A DNA stretch of 51,018 nt from Geitlerinema sp. PCC 9228 (GTDB lineage: Bacteria; Cyanobacteriota; Cyanobacteriia; Cyanobacteriales; PCC-9228), in the NCBI RefSeq assembly GCF_001870905.1, contig NZ_LNDC01000081.1, positions 19,090 through 70,107 of the forward strand. The letters run 5' to 3'. Positions 15,660 through 24,075 of the stretch are shown in pieces (positions within the stretch are counted from its first letter, which is position 1; every line of letters begins with the position of its first letter). The notes beneath the pieces are model-generated. The model was given only the letters and a program-made list of their open reading frames with translations. It was not told the origin of the DNA and made no database searches. The position numbers were made by a program, and so were the translations under genes.

Positions 15660-16090
15660 AAACCTCAACACCCCCGGCTGAAGCACGGGGGCTTCATGCC
15701 TCCAGCTTCAGGTAGCTGACCAGCCTAGGTCTTCACTAACTAACTACGTTTTTCAGGTCATGGAACCTACAAATGCTTTCGGTGTTTGTCGCTCTGCCGT
15801 TAACGGTTAAACCGCCCTACCAGGGGGAAGGCAGTGCCGTTAGCCCCACCAGCCCTAAAAACATTGGCGAGGAAAATATGATACCGTACAGGGTAGACGA
15901 TTCCGGCTAAAACACCGAAAGAGCAGAAACTGTACCTCTTTTCGCCCTTTTCGGGCGTGGGGAAGGCAATTCAAGCCGCCGTTCGTGTTTCCTCCCGGTG
16001 CGAAAGCGACAGGGCTTGCAAACGTATCGAAGATTTTCCGCGATCCGGTTAGAATATGCCTTGAGCTATGGGCGACAGCCCCGCGCTCTA
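15660..16090. ncRNA. structured noncoding block, possible omega-RNA or HEARO-like RNA
   Basis: About 430 bp with no plausible protein and strong pairing. CTTTCGGTGTTT (15776-15787) is a perfect 12-bp complement of AAACACCGAAAG (15910-15921), closing a domain that contains the palindrome CCGTTAACGG (about 15818-15827). A further hairpin is CGCCC-TTTTC-GGGCG (15943-15957). On the minus strand it ends in a hairpin like TnpB-element right ends; on the plus strand it sits upstream of the nuclease gene as IscB guide RNAs do. Orientation is therefore undecided. Confidence 0.4.
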
Positions 16091-16094
16091 TGCG

Positions 16095-16292
16095 TCAGCA
16101 TGAGCAACGGGAAGGATAGCCTGTGACTCGTAGCGAAGCGGAAAGGCACAATGAATCGGGTCGGTTCTGGTTCTCCACGTAATTTTTCAGTTGGGCACCT
16201 GTAACTCCCCCACAACTAGCAATAAAGTAAGACTCGTGGTGTGCTTTTAGCTCAGAAACGGCTCTACCACTAGAAACAAAATCATTTTTCAT
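16095..16292 (-). pseudogene. tnpA (Y1 transposase) remnant with internal deletion
   Basis: The 65-codon frame joins the TnpA N terminus (MKNDFVSSGRAVSELKAH) directly to the TnpA C terminus (ESYFIASCGGVTGAQLKNY and VENQ). The middle of about 80 residues, including the His-hydrophobic-His metal site, is missing, while the C-terminal helix with the nucleophilic Tyr remains. The junction keeps the reading frame. The product cannot be a working transposase, so the element would need TnpA in trans. It is divergent from tnpB, with a 54-bp gap. Confidence 0.75.
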
Positions 16293-16346
16293 CAATCACC
16301 GTACCAATTTTTGCTAAACTGACTTTAACAGCTAGAGAGACAGAGG

Positions 16347-17627
16347 ATGATTCCTTCTTACCAATACCGCTTGAAACCGACCTATGACCAACGGTGTCGA
16401 ATGACGCGCTGGTTGGATATGCTGAGGTATCAGTATAATTATCTTCTAACTGACAGGTTTGATTGGTGGGAAATGAATCATTGTTCTATCAACGCTTGTC
16501 CTTTGGTTAGCAGTATTGCTAAACCAAGAGAAAAACCAACTTATTACGGTCAAAAACGTTCTTTGGTTCAACTAAAAGAGGAAAGACCGTGGTATAAGGA
16601 AGTTCATACTCATGTCCTCCAAGATGTAGTTAAGCGGGTTAATTTAGCTTTTCAGCGATGGTTAAAGGGGGATGGCAATGGTAAGCGCAGCGGTAAACCC
16701 AGATTTAAGGGGAAGAATCGTTATCGCACTATGGCGTTCTCCTCTATGCCCTCCGACCCCGTTAACGGGAACAGAGTCAAGTTTCCCAAGCTAGGGGAAA
16801 TCAAATTTATTCGACATCGCCCTCTCCCCGAAGGGGTTAAGGTAAAACGAGCGTTGATTACGAAAAAGGCAGATGGCTGGTATGTCACGCTAACATTAGA
16901 GGATAAATCAATCCCAGATTCTGCGACTTTGGACATCAAGACGACTCAAGATAATAATCTTGGTATTGATTCGGGCTGGGAGTGTTTTGTAGCTGGTTCG
17001 GACGGGTCTACCAAAGAACCGCGTAGGTTTTACCGTCAAGCTGAAGACAAATTAGCTAAGCTTCAAGTCAACAGAGACAAGAAAGCGGAAGGTTTTAAGC
17101 CTCGACGGAAGTTAAACCAACGTATTGCTAAACTTCATCAAAAGATTGCTAGACAACGGAAACAATGGCATTACGAATTAGCTGGAGAACTGTTGGATCG
17201 GGCAGATGTTTTATTTGTGGAAGATTTGCAAGGATCCAACATGACGGGTCGAGGCCAACCTAAACAAGATGAAAATGGAAATTATCTCCCCAACCGTTTA
17301 TCAGCCAGATCGGGACTAAATAAGAGTTTTGCTGATGCGGGGATAGCGGAATTCCTCAATGAAATCCTTTTCTACCAAGCCGAAAAAGCTGGTAAACCAG
17401 TCATTAAGGTAAATCCAAAAGGAACGTCTCGGCATTGCTCTAACTGTCTCAACCGAGTCCCGAAAGAGTTATCTGACCGTTGGCATAATAGTTGTCCTCA
17501 TTGCGGTATTGAACTCCAAAGGGATGTAAACTCAGGAATTTTAATTAAGAAAGTGGGGTGGGGCATCGCCTCACTAAAAAACGCGAATCCCTCTAAAGGG
17601 AGGAGAAGCCAGCAGCGTACCGCGTAG
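16347..17627 (+). CDS. tnpB: TnpB RNA-guided nuclease (IS605 OrfB)
   Basis: A 426-residue protein of full family length. The RuvC catalytic acids are all present: Asp208 (LGIDSG), Glu292 (LFVEDLQG) and Asp393 (QRDVNSG). The zinc ribbon is intact: Cys364/Cys367 (CSNC) and Cys383/Cys386 (CPHC). The N-terminal helix-turn-helix-like part (about 1-130) is also complete. TnpB cuts DNA using a right-end transcript as guide and helps retain the element. The stop codon lies inside the right-end hairpin. The ATG at 16347 follows GAGAGACAGAGG. The gene looks functional. Confidence 0.93.
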   Translation: MIPSYQYRLKPTYDQRCRMTRWLDMLRYQYNYLLTDRFDWWEMNHCSINACPLVSSIAKPREKPTYYGQKRSLVQLKEERPWYKEVHTHVLQDVVKRVNLAFQRWLKGDGNGKRSGKPRFKGKNRYRTMAFSSMPSDPVNGNRVKFPKLGEIKFIRHRPLPEGVKVKRALITKKADGWYVTLTLEDKSIPDSATLDIKTTQDNNLGIDSGWECFVAGSDGSTKEPRRFYRQAEDKLAKLQVNRDKKAEGFKPRRKLNQRIAKLHQKIARQRKQWHYELAGELLDRADVLFVEDLQGSNMTGRGQPKQDENGNYLPNRLSARSGLNKSFADAGIAEFLNEILFYQAEKAGKPVIKVNPKGTSRHCSNCLNRVPKELSDRWHNSCPHCGIELQRDVNSGILIKKVGWGIASLKNANPSKGRRSQQRTA

Positions 17628-17635
17628 CGGTCGCT
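17614..17635 (+). repeat. right-end hairpin of the IS element
   Basis: AGCG-T-ACCGC-GTA-GCGGT-CGCT forms a near-perfect stem overlapping the tnpB stop codon. Such imperfect hairpins are recognised by Y1 transposases at element ends. Confidence 0.6.
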
Positions 17636-17644
17636 GTCTGGAGT

Positions 17645-17684
17645 ATGTCACTATGTCACTAATCTTGGCCTGGGAACTGGCCAA
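17645..17684. repeat. tandem 8-mer and inverted repeat upstream of apt
   Basis: ATGTCACT is repeated back to back (17645-17660), followed by TTGGCC-TGGGAACT-GGCCAA (17665-17684). This lies in the 100 bp between tnpB and apt, and could mark the insertion junction or an apt control site. Confidence 0.35.
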
Positions 17685-17729
17685 ATTCGCTAGTGCAACC
17701 GCAATTCTACCAAGTCAATTTCACTGATT

Positions 17730-18245
17730 ATGGATTTAAAATCTTTAATTCGCGATATTCCAGATTTTCCCGAACCGGGCATTATTTTCCGAGATATTAC
17801 CCCCCTACTGCGCGATCCACAAGGTTTGCGCTATACCATCGATGCTTTGACCGAACAAAGTGCCGCTTTTACCCCCGATTGCGTGGTGGGAATTGAATCT
17901 AGAGGGTTTATGTTTGGCGTTCCCATTGCCCAACAATTGGGCGTAGGTTTTATTCCGGTGCGCAAATCGGGCAAGCTACCGGCGGAGGTACATTCCATCG
18001 AATACGAGTTAGAGTATGGGAAAGGATTGTTGGAAATTCATAAAGATGCTCTTTGCCAGGGCGATCGCGTTTTGATTTTGGACGACCTGCTGGCAACAGG
18101 TGGCACTGCCAAAGCAACGGCGGATATGGTGGAAAAAACTGGGGCACAAGTGGCTGCTTGTGTGTTTGTCATCGAGCTTTTAGCCTTAGAAGGCAGGAAA
18201 AAATTCAATCACCATACCCCTGTGGTTAGTTTGATCCAATATTAA
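17730..18245 (+). CDS. apt: Adenine phosphoribosyltransferase
   Basis: A 171-residue enzyme making AMP from adenine and PRPP in purine salvage. It shows [21 protein letters not shown] at the N terminus (about residues 7-27), ESRGFMFG, and the PRPP-binding [14 protein letters not shown]. Length is normal. An ABC permease gene follows after 16 bp on the same strand, suggesting co-transcription. The IS element has inserted close to its promoter region. Confidence 0.97.
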   Translation: MDLKSLIRDIPDFPEPGIIFRDITPLLRDPQGLRYTIDALTEQSAAFTPDCVVGIESRGFMFGVPIAQQLGVGFIPVRKSGKLPAEVHSIEYELEYGKGLLEIHKDALCQGDRVLILDDLLATGGTAKATADMVEKTGAQVAACVFVIELLALEGRKKFNHHTPVVSLIQY

Positions 18246-18261
18246 ATCCAAGCATCAATCT

Positions 18262-19305
18262 ATGAGCCTAGCCAGCCAACAGTGGAAAAATCTGCAACAA
18301 AAAGCGATCGCTGCCCTCACCAGCGATACCCTTACTTATACACTCAAACGCCTGTTACAAGGACTTTTCACCCTGTTGCTGGCTTCGGTACTCAGTTTTG
18401 CCATTATCCAACTGGCACCGGGTGACTACTTGGATAACCTGCAGCAAAACCCAGAAATCTCCCAAGAAACCCTAGAACAATTGCGCCGCCAGTTTGGTTT
18501 GGACCGTCCGCCGGTGCAGCAATACCTGCTGTGGCTGCAAAGCATCATCACCGAAGGGGATTTCGGCCGCAGTTTCACCTACCAACGACCGGTTACCGAA
18601 GTGCTAGCGGAACGCATTCCGGCCACGCTGCTGCTGGCGATTTCCTCATTGGTGGTTACCTGGGCCATTGGCATTCCGTTGGGCATTTTAGCCGCCATCC
18701 GCCAAAACAGCGCCATCGATCGCTTTTTGCGCCTAATGAGCTACACCGGCCAGGGATTTCCCAGCTTCATTACCGCCTTGCTGCTTTTATTTTTAGCCCA
18801 AAAAACCTCTCCTCTGTTTCCAGTTGGTGGTATGACCAGCATCGACCACGCCGATTTCAACTTCATCGGTAAAGTTCTCGATATTGGCTGGCATTTAATT
18901 CTACCCACCATTGCCCTGAGCATTACCAGTTTTGCTGGCTTGCAGCGGTTGATGCGCGGTCAGCTACTCGATGTTTTGCGCCAAGACTACATTCGCACCG
19001 CTCGTGCCAAAGGACTGCCGGAAAATCGGGTTATTTATGTCCATGCGTTGCGCAATGCCATCAACCCGCTTATCACCATTTTGGGGTTTGAATTTGCCAA
19101 TTTGCTCAGCGGTTCTTTTATCACCGAATTATTTTTCAACTGGCCGGGATTGGGACTTTTAACCCTACAAGCGGTACAATCTCAGGATTTGTACCTGGTG
19201 ATGGCAAGTCTGATGATGGGAGCTACCATGTTGATTGTGGGCAATTTGATCGCCGATTTATTGCTAAAATTTGTGGACCCCAGGATTCAGTTAGGGCAAG
19301 AGTAA
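18262..19305 (+). CDS. DppB/OppB-type ABC transporter permease
   Basis: A 347-residue inner-membrane permease of the dipeptide, oligopeptide or nickel class. After a short polar N terminus the first span begins near residue 33. A periplasmic segment carries FAIIQLAPGDY and a conserved LRRQFGLDRP. The cytoplasmic EAA-type loop is DYIRTARAKGLPENRV, followed by NAINPLIT. Partner permease (DppC), ATPases and binding protein are not in the window, so the substrate is unknown. It follows apt by 16 bp. Confidence 0.9.
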   Translation: MSLASQQWKNLQQKAIAALTSDTLTYTLKRLLQGLFTLLLASVLSFAIIQLAPGDYLDNLQQNPEISQETLEQLRRQFGLDRPPVQQYLLWLQSIITEGDFGRSFTYQRPVTEVLAERIPATLLLAISSLVVTWAIGIPLGILAAIRQNSAIDRFLRLMSYTGQGFPSFITALLLLFLAQKTSPLFPVGGMTSIDHADFNFIGKVLDIGWHLILPTIALSITSFAGLQRLMRGQLLDVLRQDYIRTARAKGLPENRVIYVHALRNAINPLITILGFEFANLLSGSFITELFFNWPGLGLLTLQAVQSQDLYLVMASLMMGATMLIVGNLIADLLLKFVDPRIQLGQE

Positions 19306-19335
19306 TCTTTTCAATCGCTGAAAAATACAACTGTT

Positions 19336-19620
19336 ATGTACTCGCAAACCTACTATTTGGTTCGTTCCCGACAAAACGGACAATATTTGCAAGCCAGACC
19401 CGACGAGGAACAACGCCTGAACTACGTACTGGCTTTTCGAGAACAATACGAAGCCTTGAGCTACCTAAATACCCACGCTCCGGAGGTAGCCGACCGCTTT
19501 GGGATCGAATCACTGCCGGCTTCCCAACTGCAAGAGGTGCTGGATCGTTGGGAGTTTAATGGCATTGCTTTGGTGCGAGACCCGGTGGAACCGCAGGTGG
19601 AATTTTTGAGTAGAACCTGA
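19336..19620 (+). CDS. conserved cyanobacterial hypothetical protein
   Basis: A 94-residue soluble protein starting MYSQTYYLVRSRQNGQYL, with LNTHAPEVADRFGIESLP in the middle. I recall similar short proteins in other cyanobacteria, but no function. It follows the permease gene by 30 bp on the same strand and may be the last gene of an apt-permease transcript. It converges on pstB with a 25-bp gap. Confidence 0.65.
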   Translation: MYSQTYYLVRSRQNGQYLQARPDEEQRLNYVLAFREQYEALSYLNTHAPEVADRFGIESLPASQLQEVLDRWEFNGIALVRDPVEPQVEFLSRT

Positions 19621-19645
19621 CTGGCAGCTATTTGATCTGATGGTT

Positions 19646-20512
19646 TCATTCGCTCGACTCAGCAGAAAGCAAGCGATCGCTTCCCGATTGCAAGCCGGAA
19701 AATCCCTGATAGACGTATTCCCAAGTGGCCTGAACATTGGGTTGGCGAAAAATTACTGTGGTGGGGGCATATTCCACCAACCGACCCACCCGTTGGCTAT
19801 CGGTGGTATCTACATTGAAAAAAGCCACCATATCCGTCACCCGCGCTGCTTGCTTGAGGTTGTGAGTAACAATAACAATCGTATATTGTTGCTTCATTTC
19901 TTCCAAAAGATAATCAATCCGCGACGAAGAGATGGGGTCTAAAGCAGAACAAGGTTCGTCCATCAGCAAAATTTCCGGGTTGAGGGCAATGGCGCGGGCA
20001 ATGCACAGGCGTTGTTGCTGGCCACCAGAGAGATGCAAGGCATTTTTGCGCAAATCATTTTTCACTTCTTCCCACAAACCCACCTGACGCAAGGCATGTT
20101 CCACCCGTTCGTCTATCTCACCGCGATAGCCATTCACGCGCAACCCCAAAGCAATATTTTCATAAACCGATTTGGGAAAGGGATTGGGTCGTTGAAAAAC
20201 CATCCCAATGCGACGGCGGACTTCCACGGGATTGATGCGGGAGATTTCCCGTTCGTGTAGAAAAATTTTGCCCGTCACCTCAGCGCGGGTAATGGCATCG
20301 TTTAGGCGATTAAAACAGCGTAGCAACGTACTTTTGCCACAGCCAGAAGGACCAATAAAACCGGTAATTTGATTTTTAAAAATTCCCAGCGTTACATTGG
20401 CGATCGCAGGGGTACCATCGTAAGCCACAGATACATCTTCCGTCCTTAAAATCACCTCTTGGGGACCATTTAAATCTTCCTTTTCCGAGTTAGTTAGCGT
20501 ATTTTCCGACAT
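19646..20512 (-). CDS. pstB: Phosphate ABC transporter ATPase
   Basis: A 288-residue PstB. Walker A is GPSGCGKST (54-62), with CFNRLND after it as usual in PstB, then [12 protein letters not shown], the signature LSGGQQQR and Walker [13 protein letters not shown]. It powers high-affinity phosphate uptake through PstC/PstA. I chose the ATG at 20512 because GAGGAGGA lies about 9 bp upstream; a longer frame has no such site. The fused PstC-PstA gene ends 20 bp upstream on the same strand, so the two form an operon. Confidence 0.95.
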   Translation of the reverse strand: MSENTLTNSEKEDLNGPQEVILRTEDVSVAYDGTPAIANVTLGIFKNQITGFIGPSGCGKSTLLRCFNRLNDAITRAEVTGKIFLHEREISRINPVEVRRRIGMVFQRPNPFPKSVYENIALGLRVNGYRGEIDERVEHALRQVGLWEEVKNDLRKNALHLSGGQQQRLCIARAIALNPEILLMDEPCSALDPISSSRIDYLLEEMKQQYTIVIVTHNLKQAARVTDMVAFFNVDTTDSQRVGRLVEYAPTTVIFRQPNVQATWEYVYQGFSGLQSGSDRLLSAESSE

Positions 20513-20532
20513 ACAATTTTTCCTCCTCAAAA

Positions 20533-22455
20533 TTAACGACGATGGCGAGATATATCACGCAGCAAAACCGCCACAATATTTAAAAACAAAACAATCGCAC
20601 CCAAAACCAAAATAGCGGCGGCAGCATTTTCACGAAAAGCTTCTTGGGGTTTGGATACCCAAAAGAAAATTTGCGTTGTCAGCGTAGTAAAACTAGTTTG
20701 CAACCCCTCAACCGAAAAGGAAGGAGTAAACCGCAAAAACGCAACTGCCCCTACCGCAATCAAAGGTGCAGTTTCGCCAATGGCGCGAGAAATTGCTAAA
20801 AACATCCCCGTCACCAATCCAGGCAACGCTCTAGGAAGAGTAATACTCCAAATCACCTGCCAGCGGCTCATTCCCACCGCATAACCGGCTTGTCGTTGTT
20901 CGCCAGGAACCGAACGCAGAGTTGTTCGCGCTGTAATAATAACCGGCGGTAAAATTAAGATCCCAATGGTCAAAATTGCTGCCAAAATACTGTTGCCACC
21001 CGTGATAAAACCAAAAGTCTCGCTAAAAACCGCCAGTCCCAACAAACCGTAAATAATTGGCGGAACAGCTGCCATATTGGCCAGGTGAATTTCCAACAGT
21101 TCGCTGAGGCGAGTTTGGGGTAAATATTCCTCTAAATAAATAGCTGCTCCCAATCCAATGGGAAAAGCCAGTGCCACTGTACCAACCAATATCCACAAAG
21201 TGCCAATCAAAGCCGCATAAATACCTGCTTCTTCTGGATTGCGAGAAGGGAAGCTACTTAAAAAGACCCAATCCAACTGATGGGCACCTTTTTGTAGGGT
21301 GACAATAACCAACAGAGCAAAAACCAAGATGCCCACAAAAGCCGCCAGTGCGGATAAAAATTCAAACAGAGTATCGAAACGATTGCGTTGGATGTATTTG
21401 GCGAAAAATAAATTTTCTTGTTGGGAAGGAGTCAGTTCGATTTGAGCGTTCAATTGGGATGCTTCCATATCCTTTTGCTCTTGTTCGGTCAGTTCCGGCT
21501 GGGGAATCACCAACCCCGACATTTCCTGGCTGTGGCGGCGTACCAACCAATGGCCAAGACCGTTGAGAGCAAAGGTAACTACAAACAAGACCAAAGCCAG
21601 GGTAAAAATGGTATGGGAACGCAAAGACCCTGTCGCCACGCCCCCTAAACTCACTTGCACCATATAAGCTGTGATGCTTTCTACGGGGATGAGAGGGTTG
21701 AGGGTAAGCTGGGGATTTTGCCCGGCAGCAATACTGGCAATAATGGTTTCTCCCAAAGAACGGGAAGCTGCTAGGGTTAAGGCAGCTACAATGCCAGGAA
21801 AGGCTACCGGCAATAAAATTTTGAGAGTCACTTCCCGTTTGGTAAAGCCCAGGGCATAGCCCCCTTCACGTAAAGCTGTGGGCACATTATGAAAGGCGTC
21901 TTCGCTGATGGAGGAAACAATGGGGGTGATTAAAATGCCGGTCATCAATCCCGCACTCAAAGCATTAAAGGGCGGTAATCCTGGTACTACATGTTTCAAA
22001 AAAGGGGTAAGGAAGAGAATAGCAAAATACCCGTAGGCAATGGTGGGAATGCCAGAAAGGGCTTCCAGGCTGGGTTTGAGGAAACGACGTACTGAGGGGT
22101 TGGCATACTCGCTGAGATAAATAGCCGCTAAAATCCCTGTGGGAATGGCCACCAACATAGCGATCGCGGTAATGGTCAGGGTACCGCTGATCAAAACAAT
22201 AACCCCAAACTGCCGGCTTTTATAATCAGGCGTCCATTCGGTATCGGTGAAAAATTCCCAAATGGGAACTTGTTGGAAAAACATCCATGCGTGGTACAAA
22301 AAGATTGCCAGAATGGATAGAGCAATGATGACGGGAATGCTGGCCGCAAGTGCCAGAACTCCGTGTACAACGCGCTCTTGGATGACTGACAATTGGAGTT
22401 TGACACGTTGTTTCCGATGCTGGGATGACTTGGTCGGTAAATTCCCTCGACTCAT
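20533..22455 (-). CDS. fused PstC-PstA phosphate ABC permease
   Basis: A 640-residue protein made of two complete permease halves. Residues about 25-305 are PstC-like ([19 protein letters not shown], then [15 protein letters not shown]-type loop [16 protein letters not shown] at 194-209). Residues about 355-640 are PstA-like ([30 protein letters not shown]; second loop [16 protein letters not shown] at 519-534). A 50-residue polar linker joins them. Normally these are two genes. With pstB downstream this gives a transporter core from two polypeptides; pstS is not in the window. No frameshift or internal stop is seen. ATG at 22455. Confidence 0.9.
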   Translation of the reverse strand: MSRGNLPTKSSQHRKQRVKLQLSVIQERVVHGVLALAASIPVIIALSILAIFLYHAWMFFQQVPIWEFFTDTEWTPDYKSRQFGVIVLISGTLTITAIAMLVAIPTGILAAIYLSEYANPSVRRFLKPSLEALSGIPTIAYGYFAILFLTPFLKHVVPGLPPFNALSAGLMTGILITPIVSSISEDAFHNVPTALREGGYALGFTKREVTLKILLPVAFPGIVAALTLAASRSLGETIIASIAAGQNPQLTLNPLIPVESITAYMVQVSLGGVATGSLRSHTIFTLALVLFVVTFALNGLGHWLVRRHSQEMSGLVIPQPELTEQEQKDMEASQLNAQIELTPSQQENLFFAKYIQRNRFDTLFEFLSALAAFVGILVFALLVIVTLQKGAHQLDWVFLSSFPSRNPEEAGIYAALIGTLWILVGTVALAFPIGLGAAIYLEEYLPQTRLSELLEIHLANMAAVPPIIYGLLGLAVFSETFGFITGGNSILAAILTIGILILPPVIITARTTLRSVPGEQRQAGYAVGMSRWQVIWSITLPRALPGLVTGMFLAISRAIGETAPLIAVGAVAFLRFTPSFSVEGLQTSFTTLTTQIFFWVSKPQEAFRENAAAAILVLGAIVLFLNIVAVLLRDISRHRR

Positions 22456-22833
22456 GAATGGTTTTCAGACATTTTGGTGGTGTTACAAATGGTTGTTTTG
22501 CCGGCAGCTAGCAACTGGTAACCTTAATGTGGTTTTCGGGACCCATCTAGCCGTCAATGTGGTTCGATGCCCCTTTTGGGGATGGATGGTGAAAGGGTCA
22601 CCCCACCTATACTTTTCCTTCTATGATTTCAAAAAAAGGATAATTCGAAGTTAAGGTTTGGTTAGCACCTGCTGCGGCTTTCTAGTAAAGGCACGAGTTG
22701 GCGATCGCGGTGGGGAAAATGCCAGGAAAAACCAGTTTTCGCACATAGGAACGAGGGCACTGGAAAATTTGGTACAATTCAGCTAGCGATCGCGACGGAA
22801 ACCACTAGCATTCTCAATAATTTTCCCAACGCC
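22456..22833. promoter_or_regulatory. divergent promoter region, pst operon and raf1
   Basis: No gene seen. For the pst side, two 8-mers like the cyanobacterial Pho box, CTTAACTT and GCTAACCA, lie 3 bp apart on the minus strand (22648-22666). For raf1, an extended -10 TGGTACAAT is at 22770-22778. Small hairpins CCCC-TTTT-GGGG and GGTGA...TCACC and a 9-bp direct repeat AATGTGGTT also occur. Confidence 0.35.
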
Positions 22834-23964
22834 ATGAGCGAAACCCCTTCCTACCAAACCCCGCCAAATCCATCCCTTTCCGAAAGGGAAGCCAGGCAAC
22901 TGCTCGATGCGTTGCGCCGTCAAGAAGGCACTTGGCTCGATCGAGGACGTGCAATCTGGCGCTTGCAAAAGGGTGGCTACGACCCCAAAGCCATTTTTGA
23001 CGAAACCGGCATCACCACCTCCCAGCAAAATCAGTTGGCTGTAGCTTCTCAGGTCTACGATACCTCCCTCGCCACCCAGGCAACAGAGCAACTGCGATCG
23101 CACTACGCACAAACCGGCAGCGACATTTTGTACGAACTGCGGGTATTAAGCAACGACGAACGCATTGCCGTCGCCGAATTCAGCTACCAAAGGCAGTTAA
23201 GCATCGCCGACGTTCGCGAAGTCACCAAAGCCGTCAAAGATTTTTCCCGCCTCGCGGAAATCCCTGAAGGATTCACCGAACATCCCGGAGATGCCGTTGC
23301 CTACGCCTACTGGAAACGCGCGCGCGACTATTCTGACTTGCAAAGCCGTACTCGCCTCATTGCCAGTGGCTTGCGATACGCACATTCGGAGACTGCCAGG
23401 CAAAAACTCGAACATTTACTGAGTGATTTGGCAGCAGTTCCCCAAAGCAAAGCACCCACTGCCCCCACCTATCGGGTGGAAACAGAAATCGAACTGCCGC
23501 GGATCGTACCGGTTGTGGGTACGTTTCCCCTGACGCCAAAAGATTTGGAGAATACCCCCACTCTGGGTAGCGAAGACCCCTTTCAGGTGGCTAAAATTGC
23601 CAAATCTGGAGAGTTTGTGCCCCTACCAGGCTGGCCGGTGATTCGCCAAGCGGAAGACCCGGTTGCCATCCACGCCACGGCGCGAACGGATGCCAGTGCT
23701 ATGTCGGTGGATGCGTTGCTGGTTTCTCCTGCTGAGGAAAACGAGGTGAAAAATTCAGAACCAGTTTTGGTAATTATCGATCGCGCCATTCGTACTTTTG
23801 AAGCGTTTCGTTATTTCTTGGTAGAAAAAGAAGGACAGCTCCAGCTCACTTGGTTTGATGCGGACCCCCAGGTGCCCTTGTGGGCTGAGGTGTTGTTGAT
23901 TTTGAAACCCAAGCGCATTTTTGATGAGGAGGCAATGGAGGTTTCTTGGCAGTATGAGGAGTAG
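22834..23964 (+). CDS. raf1: Rubisco accumulation factor 1
   Basis: A 376-residue Rubisco assembly chaperone. The N-terminal helical domain reads LLDALRRQEGTWLDRGRAIW, then LQKGGYDPKAIFDETG, the characteristic Raf1 opening; a long linker leads to the C-terminal beta domain (LPGWPVIRQAEDPVAIHA, DRAIRTFEAFRYFLVE). Raf1 dimers hold folded RbcL subunits until the octameric core forms. Length is normal. It is divergent from the pst operon and converges on the prolyl oligopeptidase. The ATG is at 22834. Confidence 0.92.
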   Translation: MSETPSYQTPPNPSLSEREARQLLDALRRQEGTWLDRGRAIWRLQKGGYDPKAIFDETGITTSQQNQLAVASQVYDTSLATQATEQLRSHYAQTGSDILYELRVLSNDERIAVAEFSYQRQLSIADVREVTKAVKDFSRLAEIPEGFTEHPGDAVAYAYWKRARDYSDLQSRTRLIASGLRYAHSETARQKLEHLLSDLAAVPQSKAPTAPTYRVETEIELPRIVPVVGTFPLTPKDLENTPTLGSEDPFQVAKIAKSGEFVPLPGWPVIRQAEDPVAIHATARTDASAMSVDALLVSPAEENEVKNSEPVLVIIDRAIRTFEAFRYFLVEKEGQLQLTWFDADPQVPLWAEVLLILKPKRIFDEEAMEVSWQYEE

Positions 23965-24075
23965 GTTGGGGGAGAAGCGTGGGCGCATGGGGGAGACAAA
24001 AATAAATTTATTTCCTAAATCTGCTACTTCCTCCTTATTTTCCACGCCCCCACGCTCGCATGCTCGGTACGTTCC

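Larger units (their letters stand above)
15660..17690 (+). mobile_element. IS200/IS605-family element (divergent tnpA remnant and tnpB)
   Basis: The unit holds, left to right, a structured noncoding block with a GC-rich terminal hairpin (GAAGC-ACGGGG-GCTTC near 15680-15695), a minus-strand tnpA remnant, plus-strand tnpB, and a right-end hairpin at 17614-17635. Divergent tnpA/tnpB is the IS605 layout. Both boundaries are estimates: the left from the hairpin, the right from the hairpin and the short gap before apt. These elements move as single strands and leave no target duplication, so ends must be set by comparison with an empty site. Confidence 0.65.
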
